A DNA stretch of 64,000 bases from CAVWSM01 sp963798505 (GTDB taxonomy: Bacteria; Actinomycetota; Actinomycetes; Jiangellales; Jiangellaceae): assembly GCA_963798505.1 (NCBI GenBank), contig CAWCTX010000009.1:434001-498000 (forward strand), given 5' to 3'. The translations under genes were made by a program, and so were the position numbers. The first letter of the stretch is position 1; every line of letters begins with the position of its first letter. Positions 54,137 to 63,230 of this stretch are shown one piece after another. The notes under the pieces were generated by a model. That model was not told the DNA's origin, searched no databases, and saw nothing but the letters and a program-made list of their open reading frames with translations.

Positions 54137-54515
54137 CACCCTGCGTGCGCGTGTGAACGGACTCGACACGTGACCTGACGCGGTCCACCGTCAGGTCGCG
54201 GAAACATCCGAGCAGGCGCTCCTTGCCGTGCTGGCCGAGCGAGGGTGTGATCGAGTACCGGTAATCACCGTCCCCGATCCGCTCGATGCCGGGCGGGGCA
54301 AGCTCGCCGCCGATCGTCGCCGAGCAAGCGCCCCAAAGCGCCTGCGCTGCGGTGTCCAGGCTTTGGAGATAGTCCTGAGATTCAAGGTGGACGACAACTT
54401 CGGTAGTCCGGTTGGCGTCACGCACATCGGGACGCGTCTCCGTAGCCTCGCGCATCGCCGTTACGCCGAGCGCAATGGCACACACGAGTGCGATGACGAA
54501 GAGAGTCCTCTTCAT
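54126..54515 (-). CDS. Small protein with one membrane anchor
   Basis: 129 residues: one hydrophobic segment (about 4-20) as signal or anchor, then a soluble part with WGACSATIGGELAPPGIERI and two Cys (ACSAT, GCFRD). Its ATG overlaps the stop of the upstream gene (ATGA). No family recognised. It is the third gene of the operon with the PEP-synthase-like protein and the 170-residue membrane protein. Confidence 0.8.
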   Translation of the reverse strand: MKRTLFVIALVCAIALGVTAMREATETRPDVRDANRTTEVVVHLESQDYLQSLDTAAQALWGACSATIGGELAPPGIERIGDGDYRYSITPSLGQHGKERLLGCFRDLTVDRVRSRVESVHTRTQGVSG

Positions 54516-55024
54516 GGCGTGCTTCCACGACCAGGCGCGAACAGCGCGTACGGGTCGGCGTCACGAACGATCAACCTCTGCGGGAGGGCGAGCGAGCCCA
54601 GCCGCACGGCCAGGCCTCGCTCCATCGAACGCGCGGCCGTCGCCCGAGCGACACGTTCCATGACCCACGCGATGCCAGAGAACACGACGCCCGCTCCCAG
54701 CAGAATGGGCACGAACACGTTGGTGGTGTCTGGGCGAAGCCATGCGAACTGGTTGCGGGGTCGCGGCGCCGACTCCCGGATGTGCGCGAGCACGTTCGGG
54801 TCGGGGTCACGCTGAGACTGCGCGTGCGCGGTCAGCGTCCTGCGCAGCCGGCGGATGTGGTCGAGTGTCAGTGCACCGAACAGGGCGATCTCGGCCGCAA
54901 GGAGAATCACGCCCGCAGTCAGCGCACGGTTCCACTCCCACCTGTTCAGGTAGACGAAGAAGTAGGCGCCGGAGGCAGCGACCGTCAGGAACGCCGCCAC
55001 GTAGCCCCAACGTCGCGCGTTCAC
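54512..55024 (-). CDS. Membrane protein coupled to the PEP-synthase-like gene
   Basis: 170 residues from the GTG at 55024, which overlaps the upstream stop (GTGA). Two membrane helices (about 8-25, 32-52) are followed by a charged segment (LDHIRRLRRTLTAHAQSQ), a third helix (about 102-122) and a short basic tail ending in LFAPGRGSTP. Role unknown; tight coupling suggests it works with the PEP-synthase-like enzyme. Confidence 0.82.
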   Translation of the reverse strand: MNARRWGYVAAFLTVAASGAYFFVYLNRWEWNRALTAGVILLAAEIALFGALTLDHIRRLRRTLTAHAQSQRDPDPNVLAHIRESAPRPRNQFAWLRPDTTNVFVPILLGAGVVFSGIAWVMERVARATAARSMERGLAVRLGSLALPQRLIVRDADPYALFAPGRGSTP

Positions 55025-57139
55025 GCCGCAGCCTCCGCACTCGCAATCGTCGATACTTCGCCGGTGTGGCCGTCGACGACGATCTCGCTGCCATGTGGGA
55101 ACCGGTTGACGGCGTCCTCGACACCGACCACGGTGGGCACCCCGGCCTCGCGGGCAAGGATCGCGAGGTGAGAGAGCACACTGCCAGTCTCGGCGACGAG
55201 TGCACGCAGCCCGGGCAGCATCGGAGCGAGGGCCGGGTCGAGCGTGCGTACGACCAGCACCGCGCCTTCGGCCGGCAGCCAATCGGCCGACGTCACGACC
55301 CCTGTCGCCCGACCCCCACCCGCGCCGCGGCCCGCTCCTCCGCGCGGATCGCCCGCTGACGTGTGTACGGCGACAACCTCGCCGTCGGTGGTTAGCCGGA
55401 ATCTGGCGGGCAGCGGGCCGACGTCGTCGGGCTGTGGTTGTGGCTCGGCGTATGCCACCTCGCCACGCACGGCAGCGCGCAATGTGTCGTACGACAGCCA
55501 TCGCACGTCAGCGGAGGCCGCGATGCGGTTCGTGCGCTGGAGTCGGTTGCCCAGCTCGACGGCGGCGCGCGCTGTGAGCTCCTGGAGCCAGCGGGCCCGC
55601 AGCCGCAGCGCCTCCCGCAGCAACTGCGCCGCGTCGACGGGCTTTGACGGCGAGATCGACGCGGGCACCGGCGGCAGCTCGATGCGACCGCCGATGGAAG
55701 GCGGGGCAAGGGAAAGCAGGACGGGGTGTTGTGCAACAAGCTGCTCAGGAGTTGCCTCGACATCACGCTCGGCGGCAAGCACCCGCAACGCGTACATCGC
55801 GGCCGAAGCGGGCGCGCCGTCGACGTCAAGCAGCCGACCGGCGAGCATCTCGTAGCCATATGCCGAGCGCAGCGCCTCGCGCGAGCCCTCGAGCAGACCG
55901 AGCAACTCGTGGTCGGAGAGCTCGCTCACTGCTGGGACATCGGCGAGCAGCTCATCGAGTGTGTCGATGATGTCGTGAGCGAGGCCGGGCAGTGCCGCTG
56001 TCAGTCGACCGGCGGTCCAGGCAACCCGCATCCGCCGTACGGATGAGCGGGGGTCGAATCCTTTCCCACAAGGATCGCGCTCTGCCCTGCGGTCGCTCGA
56101 CGCCGAGCAGCTCGAGGTCGGCCGCGAGGCGCCCGGCGAGGCTCACGATCACCGGGGACCGCGACAGCGCCTTCGTGGACCGCGCGCCGGTGATCGTGAG
56201 CACCTCACGAATCGCTTCGATCATCGGCGTCACCCACAGGTCGTGCTCGAGCGGGGCGAGCGGGTCTGGAAACGTCTCGGCGACCGGCCCTGGCCCGAGA
56301 ATCGGGCCGGTCACGGTCTCGTGGGATCCGGTCGCGGTGATCGGGCGGCTCTGCAGCAGGACCACCGAGCCGTCGACGACCGCCCACTCGACATCCTGTG
56401 GGCCACCGAAGACTGCTCGGACGCGCTTCTGCAGCCGTACGAGCTCGCGAAGATATGTGTCGATTCCGGGAAGCGTCCCGGTCGACTCGACGACCTTGCC
56501 CCGAGGTGTCACGGTGAGGGTGACGCCGTCGACGTCGCCGCTCACGAGCTGGTGCGGGCCACCGGTGACTGCCGCAATCACGAAGCGGTCGCGTCGACCG
56601 GTCACCGGATCGGCCCCGAACATCACCCCGCCCGCTTCCGGTGCGAGAAACGGCTGCACGAGCACGGCCATGGCAGCGCTCGAGTTGCCGGTTCGTCCCT
56701 CGTCGCCGGAGCGGACAACCTCGCGCACCGCGTCGATGAACGCGTCCCAGCCGCGGACGTCGAGCACCGAGGTGAATCGGCCGGCCATCGATGAGTCGAC
56801 CCCGTCCTCGGCCGTTGATGATGAACGGACGACCACCGAGCGGCTGCCGTCTCGGGTCAGATCGGTCCATGCGTCTCGGGCGGCACGGACGATCTGGTTG
56901 GCGGCGCCGGAGCGAGCCAGTTCGAGCGCGGCGGCAGGCGCCAGCACGAATCCCGGCAACACCGGCAATCCCGCGCGAATCCCGCGCGCAAGTGCCGCCG
57001 CCTTCGCACCCGCCAGGGCCATGTCTTGAGCGTGAGCGAGCGGGGTCACCGCCTCGTCCCGGCGGGTCTCGTGGGCGACAGCGCGAGGGTGAGAACGGTT
57101 CGCCCCGAACCGCTCAGCCAGTGCCCCGCTGTCGCTCAT
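55021..57139 (-). pseudogene. Phosphoenolpyruvate synthase-like (PPDK_N + PEP mobile domain), frameshifted
   Basis: From the ATG at 57139: an ATP-grasp-like PPDK N-terminal domain (GLPVLPGFVLAPAAALELA, RSVVVRSSSTAEDG, QPFLAPEAGGVMFGADPVTG, DVEWAVVDGSVVLLQSRPIT). Near 56030 the frame changes, and the second frame holds a helical linker, then the swivelling PEP-utiliser domain with the phosphohistidine segment GSVLSHLAILAREAGVPTVV. Total about 705 residues, shorter than true PEP synthase because the TIM-barrel is absent. It resembles the rifampin phosphotransferase/PEP-utiliser group, so a kinase-type transfer from ATP to a small molecule is possible. Followed by two coupled membrane genes. Confidence 0.85.
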
Positions 57140-57317
57140 CGCTCATGCCCTCGCTGCTCTCTTTCCTATGATGACGAACGAAACCATCGCGGTGTGACAC
57201 ATTTTTCGGCCCTTGGGACGCCGCACGTCACTTTCTACGTCCGGGAAGGCGTCCACCGTCAACAGCGCGCCAAGATAACGGGCTGGGCGGCGGATCCTAT
57301 TCCCGCAACAGCTCCTG

Positions 57318-57743
57318 TCATGAGTTGAGCACCACGGTGTTCTGGGCGGCGACTATGCGCCAATGCCCGTCCTCCTTCGCCATGACGTAGAGCGGGGTGC
57401 CCTCCTGCTGACCTTGGATGGCCTTACCGTCGAGCGTCACCGGCCGCTGACGCACCTTCACGGCGGCGACGTCGGGCTGGATGAAGAGCACGTGCACGAC
57501 CTCGTACGTCGCCGTTGATTCCGTCATCGCTCCCGGCAGCACGTCGTGCGTAAACGCGGAGATCGCGTCGCGGCCCAAGAGCAGCATCCCGTGCCCTGTC
57601 GTCCAGATCGCGTCATGGCGGAACAAGCCGACGAACTCGTCGGGAAGCTCGTTCTGCTGCGCATGCTCGAGGGTGGCTACCACATTCCGGATGGCGTCGA
57701 CCTCCGCCTTACGCGTCAGCACGTCCATCTCTGTTGCTTGCAT
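57318..57743 (-). CDS. SnoaL/DUF4440-like (SgcJ/EcaC) protein
   Basis: 141 residues from the ATG at 57743; an ATG at 57728 is also possible. The NTF2-like cone fold is suggested by IRNVVATLEHAQQNELPDEF, FRHDAIWTTGHGMLLLGRD, VRQRPVTLDGKAIQGQQEG and KEDGHWRIVAAQNTVV. The family includes uncharacterised oxidoreductase-like proteins of the SgcJ/EcaC group. Soluble. Stands alone; the 57140-57317 gap contains no recognisable gene. Confidence 0.9.
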   Translation of the reverse strand: MQATEMDVLTRKAEVDAIRNVVATLEHAQQNELPDEFVGLFRHDAIWTTGHGMLLLGRDAISAFTHDVLPGAMTESTATYEVVHVLFIQPDVAAVKVRQRPVTLDGKAIQGQQEGTPLYVMAKEDGHWRIVAAQNTVVLNS

Positions 57744-57858
57744 ACTTGGAGAATCGCACCTCAAGTTCACTTGAGGTCAACGCTGCTGCGCCGAAGCGGC
57801 AGGTGTTCCTGCGCGGCGCACTCCACTGAACGATGGCGGCGCTGCCAGGATGGGGCGC

Positions 57859-58523
57859 ATGGCGGATATGCGTCGCGCAGCCCGGAACCACCGCCAGGGC
57901 TGCCGCAGATCCAGTTCAAGCCTGGGCTTGCCCAGGAGATGATGCGCGAGCTGGCGCCGCTGCTGGCCGAGGAAGGCATCGACGTCGACCGCATCGACGT
58001 CCCCGACCTCGACACGCTGCAGGGTGCGCTCGATCGTGCGGTCGAACGCCGCAACATGCAGCTGTTCAGCCCCGTCGGGCAGACCCGCGAGATCGCGCTG
58101 GTCACGCTGCGGCTGATCGTCGAGGCGATCCTGGACCGCGACTCCACCCTCGCCGGCTCGCTCCTCGACCAGGTCCAGCCCGAGTCGCCGGACAACTCGA
58201 GCGCGACCGTCGCCAGCTGCATCGGCATCGCGCTCGGACTGCTCGATGACTGGCTGTCCGGGCAGGCCGCCGGCGCGCCAGCGAGCCTCTGCAAGCGCAC
58301 CGTTCTGTCGGCGGGGCACTGGACCGGTAAGCGCGCCGCGGCAGACATCCTCGGCCTCGCCTGCAAGGGCCGAGCGTTCCGCTCGTTGGACAAACTGCTC
58401 ATCCGCCAAGGCGGCCACCAAGTCCTTGCCGGCTCCGCGCTCGCGCTCGCCGCAGCTGTCCAGGCCTGGGCCGCGCAGACCGACAACCTGCGAGCCGAGC
58501 TGATCCGCACCGTCATCCGCTGA
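57859..58523 (+). pseudogene. Helical hypothetical protein, frameshifted near the start
   Basis: The ATG at 57859 starts MADMRR; an extra base near 57876-57880 breaks the frame, which then reads SPEPPPGLPQIQFKPGLAQE and continues open to 58523. The protein (about 220 residues) is strongly helical, with no membrane segment: ELAPLLAEEGIDVDRIDVPD, QTREIALVTLRLIVEAILDR, and a C-terminal region with SAGHWTGKRAAADI. No known family recognised. It lies between the SnoaL-like gene and the SOS-box HNH gene. Confidence 0.72.
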
Positions 58524-58798
58524 CCGCCCAGCTCGATCGCGAACAATCAACATCGCTCGTGTTGCGACGATCATCGGAATCCTCTTTGACGTTTCACTGA
58601 TCGTGCTGGTTGTGTCCGGACCTGCGTCTAGGTCTGTGGTCGTGGGGGCTGGTCGGTGGTCGTGCAGTGGCCGCCTGCCGGGGCGATGTCGGCGGGCACC
58701 CGGTGTCCGGTGGTGCGCATCGGCCGGGTGCTGCTCGGCCGCCAGCGTGCCCGGAAAGCCTTGCCAGACACGGAACTCCGTCCACAGAGTCTTGCGTG
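58524..58798. other. Non-coding gap of 275 bp before the LexA box
   Basis: No gene, repeat or terminator-like hairpin was recognised here. It probably holds the promoter of the second HNH gene near its right end. Confidence 0.5.
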
Positions 58799-58814
58799 TC
58801 GAACAAATGTTCGA
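58799..58814 (+). promoter_or_regulatory. LexA (SOS) box upstream of the second HNH gene
   Basis: TCGAACAAATGTTCGA is a perfect palindrome matching the actinobacterial SOS box TCGAAC-N4-GTTCGA. It ends 12 bp before the ATG at 58827, a place where bound LexA would block transcription until DNA damage occurs. Confidence 0.85.
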
Positions 58815-58826
58815 TAGACTCCGGGT

Positions 58827-60511
58827 ATGGACCCGGACCGGCTCGACCAGCTCAGCCGGCAGCAGCTGGACGCCTGGGCCGAGCAGTGCTGGGCGCTCGA
58901 CGACGAGCGGTGCGATGACGCCGGGTTCGATGACGACGGGCTGTTGGATGCCGAGCTGCACCGGCTCACCGCCGGTGTCGGTGCGCGGGCCGCGCTGCTC
59001 GACGAGCTGGCCGCGCTGGAAACCCACCAGCGCGCCGCGCAGGCCCGCATGCAGCTGGTGTTGGCGCAACTGTCGCGGCTGTCGCCGTTCGCCGACGGTG
59101 AGCCGCTACCGCCGGGCGCCGAGGTGCTCGATGATGACCGGCACGCCGTGGACGCGGCCGCGTTGGAGACCGCGCTGCTGTTCGGCCTGGCCCCATCGAC
59201 GGCGAAGGCCCGGCTGTTCGTGGCCCGCGAGCTGGTCGAGGAACACCCGGGTGTGCACGCCGCGCTCGCCGACGGACGGCTGGACGGGTGGCGGGCCAAG
59301 CTGATCGTCGAGGCGCTGCGCCGCCTGCCCGACGAGACCGCCCGCGAGGTCGAGGCCCAGCTGCTGTCCGACCTGCCGCCGACCGCGGGCAAGCTGCTCG
59401 ACCGGCTCCGTCGGCTGGTGATCGCCGCCGACCCGCGCGACGCCGCCCAACGACATGCCGAGGCCCGGGCAGCTCGGCGGGTGACCAGCCGAGGCGTCGA
59501 GGACGGCATGGGTCAGCTGTTCGGTGAGCTGCCCGCCGAGGGCCTCGCGATCGTCGACCAGATCATCGACCAGGTCGCCGACGCGCTACGCGAGGAGAAC
59601 CCGGCCGATGGCCGCAGCAAGGCACAGCGCCGCGCCGACGCCCTGGTCCGGCTGTGCCGGGACATCCTGCGCACCGGGCACACCGGCGGCTGCCAACCCG
59701 GCTGCGGCCACCACCAGCCGGTCGACCCCGACGACGAGCCCACCACGACGACGACACCGCTCATGACGACGTCACCGCCGACCCGGGTTGCCCGCCGCAG
59801 CCCGATCCGCTGCTGCGGCTACGCGACCGGGCCGGCAGCTCGCACATCCTGGTCACCGTGTCCTGGACCACCCTCGCCGGCCTGGACGATCTGCCCGCGA
59901 CGCTGGCCGGCTACGGGCCGATCACCGCCGACCAAGCCAGAGCGCTCGCCGCCGACGGGGTGTGGCGGCGGCTGCTGACCGACCCCGCGTCCGGGGGGCT
60001 GCTCGACTACGGACGCACCGTCTACCCGCCACCCCGGCTCCTGCAGGAGTTCGTGCGGGTCCGCGACGTCACCTCCGTCTTCCCCACCGACAACACCCCC
60101 GCGCACCGCACCGAGACCGACCACCACCTCGAATGGGAACGCGGCGGACCCACCAGCGCCACCAACTGCGGGCCGCTGACCGGCTGGATCAACCGCGCCA
60201 AAACCTGGTACCGCTGGTCCGCGCTGCGGCTACCCGACGGCGGGCTGCGCTGGACTTCCCCCACCGGCATCACCGCCGACCGACCCCCGACCCAGGTCGG
60301 GCCCACCGACACCGAAGCGCGGGAGGCCGCCGCCCGACTCCGACAACCCTCGCCTGGGCTGGACCGCCGCGCCGCCAACCAGGCGTGGATCGACCACTAC
60401 CGCGCTCACTGGGAAGCACGCCGACAAAGCGCCGACGACTCACCGCCCGACGACCTGCCGCCCGAACCGGATCCGCCACCCGACCCCGACCTCGACCCAC
60501 CCCCCTTCTGA
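58827..60511 (+). pseudogene. DUF222/HNH endonuclease under LexA control, frameshifted
   Basis: The DUF222 domain is intact (MDPDRLDQLSRQQLDAWAEQ ... DALVRLCRDILRTGHTGG CQPGC then frame change). The break is within 59740-59790, in the low-complexity linker. The second frame runs to 60511 with ILVTVSWTTLAGLDDLPATL and the HNH part TDHHLEWERGGPTSATNCGP. The pattern is the same as the gene at 12888, but this one has a perfect LexA box in front. In mycobacteria several 13E12-type genes are in the SOS regulon. The long Pro-rich tail is ordinary for the family. Confidence 0.9.
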
Positions 60512-60588
60512 CACCCGTGACCCGCGATGTCATGCCACGGGTCGACGGTGCCCCAGGAACAGCCGTCCGGCAGCACTCGGGCGTTGGA

Positions 60589-61143
60589 TTATGAGTCGAG
60601 CTTGGCGACCTTGTCCCCCGGGCGGACCACGCCGGCGCTCACGACGCGAGCGTTCAGACCACGCAGACGCAGCTCGCGTCCGACGCGGGAGTTGACGAAC
60701 CGCAGCGCCGGTTCGCCGAAGCGTGCCATGAACTTCGCGCACCCGAGGTGCGGCGGCTCGGTCACCTCGATGACCGCATCGCCGACCGACAGCAACGTGC
60801 CGGGCGGCAGGTTCGCCTCAGACAGGTCAAGATCCAGATAGAGCTGGTCCCCGGCGAGCGGGCGGCGCGCTGGGTCGATGGCGAGGAACTCGACCATCCG
60901 GTGGTTCATCACGTTCAGCTGCATTTCCGGATCGACCGTGCCGTCGACCGTCCGGGTGCTGCCACGCAGTCGCCACGAGTCGCCCACCAGTCCGTGCTCG
61001 GGATCGAGCACGCCTTCGGCCAGCACCTCCCGCTCGTCCTCCGCCGGCCGCCTCACCACGAGCTCGAGCGTCCCGACATCCTTCGGCGCGCCGCGCACGT
61101 GATCGATGTGCGCTTCCAGTTCCTCAGCTGTTCGTTGCCGCAT
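60589..61143 (-). CDS. MOSC-domain protein
   Basis: 184 residues: LEAHIDHVRGAPKDVGTLEL, REVLAEGVLDPEHGLVGDSW, then the MOSC core QLNVMNHRMVEFLAIDPARR, LYLDLDLSEANLPPGTLLSV, VIEVTEPPHLGCAKFMARFG and LRLRGLNARVVSAGVVRPGD. The MOSC Cys is present (LGCAKF). Such proteins bind molybdopterin or use it in sulfur transfer or reduction; the short free-standing forms resemble YiiM. Soluble. Confidence 0.93.
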   Translation of the reverse strand: MRQRTAEELEAHIDHVRGAPKDVGTLELVVRRPAEDEREVLAEGVLDPEHGLVGDSWRLRGSTRTVDGTVDPEMQLNVMNHRMVEFLAIDPARRPLAGDQLYLDLDLSEANLPPGTLLSVGDAVIEVTEPPHLGCAKFMARFGEPALRFVNSRVGRELRLRGLNARVVSAGVVRPGDKVAKLDS

Positions 61144-61201
61144 GCGGCGAGTCTCCCAAGCGAGGGAGCGGACAGTACAACGGGTTTCCTGGAGGCGACT
61201 C

Positions 61202-62149
61202 TCAGTCCTCGACCCGAACCACTGTCTTGCCGCGGGCCTTTCCGCCGGCGATGCCAGCCAGGCCGTCGGCGGCCCGGTCGAAGTCCAGCACCTGCTCGAC
61301 GTCGATGGTCAACGTGCCGGCCGCCGCCTGCTCTGCGAGCGGCCCGACGACGTCCCGGGTAGGGGCGGCCATGATGTTCAGACCAGTCAGCGACCTGGCG
61401 GACAGGATTTGCTCGTCCGCCGCGCCACCCGTGCTGGCGACCGCGCCTCCGGCGCGGACCACGTCCAGCGGCAGGGTGTCCGCTGTGCGCGACACCAGGT
61501 CGATGAGAGAGTCCACGCCATTCGGGTAGGCGGCGCGGACCTGCTGGGCGACGGGCCCGGCGGTGTAGTCGACGACACTGGTCGCGCCGAGCCTGAGGAG
61601 CCGGCCGGAGTCGTCAGCGGTGCCGGTCGCCACAACTGTGACGCCGCGCCCGGCCAGCAACTGGACCACGTAGGAGCCGACGCCGCCGCTGGCGCCGACC
61701 ACCAGCACGATCTGCCCAGCGCGGGCATTGATCGCGGCGACGGCGGCAAAGGCGGCGGCGCCCGACAGCGGCAGAGCCGCAGCGGCCCCAAAGTCCAGAG
61801 CGGCGGGCTTGGCCACAACGGCGTCAGCGGGCAGCAGCGCAAACTCGGCGAGGGTGCCATGGTGGATCGGCGGTGCCAGCAGCACATGACCCAGCACCTC
61901 GTCACCAACTGCGACGTGTTCGACGCCCTCACCGACCGCGGCTACGACACCGGCCGCGTCCCTGCCGAGGACCAGCGGGTACTCGTGCGCGATCATCTGC
62001 GCCATCACCCCGGCCGCCAGAGCATTGTCGATGGGATTGAGGCCGGCCGCCTTGACCTTCACGAGCACCGTGCCCGCACCCACCTCGGGCACGGGAACGA
62101 CCGAAATCTCCGGCTGGGCTCCAGCCTCAGCAACGTTCCAGGCACGCAT
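61202..62149 (-). CDS. NADP-dependent quinone oxidoreductase-like (MDR family)
   Basis: 315 residues. A GroES-like N-terminal domain (AAGLNPIDNALAAGVMAQMI, LVLGRDAAGVVAAVGEGVEH) and a Rossmann domain with IVLVVGASGGVGSYVVQLLA (GxxGxxG). No zinc ligands, so it is a zeta-crystallin/quinone-reductase type medium-chain reductase. The MarR gene is divergent, with two palindromes in the gap, so it is likely induced by quinones, aldehydes or similar small molecules. Confidence 0.93.
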   Translation of the reverse strand: MRAWNVAEAGAQPEISVVPVPEVGAGTVLVKVKAAGLNPIDNALAAGVMAQMIAHEYPLVLGRDAAGVVAAVGEGVEHVAVGDEVLGHVLLAPPIHHGTLAEFALLPADAVVAKPAALDFGAAAALPLSGAAAFAAVAAINARAGQIVLVVGASGGVGSYVVQLLAGRGVTVVATGTADDSGRLLRLGATSVVDYTAGPVAQQVRAAYPNGVDSLIDLVSRTADTLPLDVVRAGGAVASTGGAADEQILSARSLTGLNIMAAPTRDVVGPLAEQAAAGTLTIDVEQVLDFDRAADGLAGIAGGKARGKTVVRVED

Positions 62150-62170
62150 CGCTTTCTCCTATCTCGCTGA

Positions 62171-62184
62171 CTTGAACCTTCAAG
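62171..62184. promoter_or_regulatory. Candidate MarR operator 1
   Basis: CTTGAA-CC-TTCAAG, 6-bp inverted arms in the 124-bp gap between the reductase and MarR start codons, 22 bp from the reductase start. It shares CTTGA/TCAAG with the stronger site at 62201. Confidence 0.55.
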
Positions 62185-62200
62185 CTCAACGTAGGCGCTC

Positions 62201-62220
62201 TCACTTGAAGCGTCAAGTGA
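62201..62220. promoter_or_regulatory. Candidate MarR operator 2
   Basis: TCACTTGAAGCGTCAAGTGA: perfect 8-bp arms with a 4-bp spacer, 51 bp from the reductase start and 54 bp before the MarR start. A textbook size for a MarR dimer site, placed where it could block both divergent promoters. Confidence 0.8.
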
Positions 62221-62273
62221 CATGTCTCTCATCTCACTTTCAGCTTCAACTCTCCAGCCGTACCCTTGGCGTT

Positions 62274-62780
62274 GTGGCAGCCGAGTCAAACCGCACAGCC
62301 GAACCCGAGCCGAGCGTGCTCGCGCCGGAGGAAATGGACGCATGGATGCCGTTCGCCTGCGTCCTCAACCGGCTGCCGGCGGCCCTCGACGCACAGTTGC
62401 AGCGCGACGCGGGGATCAGCCACTTCGAATACATGGTGCTCGCCGTGCTCGCCGACGCGCCCCGACACGAACTGCGCATGAGCGACCTCGCGTCCGTGAT
62501 CAACAGCTCGCTATCCCGACTGTCACATGTGGTGACGAGGCTGGAGCAGCAGGGCTGGGTCAGGCGAATGCCATGCCCCGAGAACGGGCGCTACATCAAG
62601 GCCATCCTGACCGACGCCGGCCTTGACAAGGTGCTCGCCACCGCACCTGGCCACGCGGAGGCCGTACGCGACCTCGTCCTCGACACACTCACCACGAGAC
62701 AGGTCAAGCACCTGCGCGACATCAGCCGGCGCATCCATGCGCGGGTGGCCGCACCGCTGACGAACGCTGAGGAAACCTAG
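62274..62780 (+). CDS. MarR-family transcriptional regulator
   Basis: 168 residues from the GTG at 62274. The winged helix shows GISHFEYMVLAVLADAPRHE, MSDLASVINSSLSRLSHVVT (recognition region) and the wing RLEQQGWVRRMPCPENGRYI; the long outer helices form the dimer. An unusual negatively charged leader (EPEPSVLAPEEMDAWMP) precedes it. It should repress the divergent reductase gene and itself at the two palindromes until a ligand binds. Confidence 0.93.
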   Translation: MAAESNRTAEPEPSVLAPEEMDAWMPFACVLNRLPAALDAQLQRDAGISHFEYMVLAVLADAPRHELRMSDLASVINSSLSRLSHVVTRLEQQGWVRRMPCPENGRYIKAILTDAGLDKVLATAPGHAEAVRDLVLDTLTTRQVKHLRDISRRIHARVAAPLTNAEET

Positions 62781-62783
62781 AGA

Positions 62784-63128
62784 AGTCCGCCGATCGCACG
62801 GGACATCGCATGCACTATCGACCGCTGGGACAGGACGACGTACGCCGATGACGACTGGCGCTCTGACTACTTCCGTGGCGACCGACAGGCGCAGGTCTTC
62901 GAGCACGTCTCTGCGATCGTGGACGACCTCGGTATCAAGTCGGAACAGCTCCCAGAGATCGCCCTGCGCTACGTGCTGAGCAACCCGGCCGTAACTACGG
63001 TGATCCCAGGCATGCGACGCGCCGCCAACGTCGACCGCAATGTCGCCGTCTCCGATGGTCGCGGGCTACCGGCGGATCAACTTGAGAGGCTCCACACGCA
63101 CCGCTGGGTGCGGATCTTCTACGACTGA
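62784..63128 (+). pseudogene. C-terminal remnant of an aldo/keto reductase
   Basis: An open frame with IARDIACTIDRWDRTTYADD, IALRYVLSNPAVTTVIPGMR and THRWVRIFYD at the end. It matches the last 110 residues of aldo/keto reductases, including the NADPH-pocket segment V-I-P-G. The catalytic N-terminal barrel (Asp, Tyr, Lys, His) is missing; the frame begins right after the MarR gene with no start codon of its own (a GTG at 62919 could start a shorter piece). A deleted or rearranged gene. Confidence 0.7.
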
Positions 63129-63230
63129 GCCGCGGCGCGCGTACCCGAAGAACCGGACATCCGGTGTTACCTTCGGCCCGGAACGGTTGCAGCCACACCG
63201 CGATCCGTGCGGGGCCAGTAAGGCGTGCCG

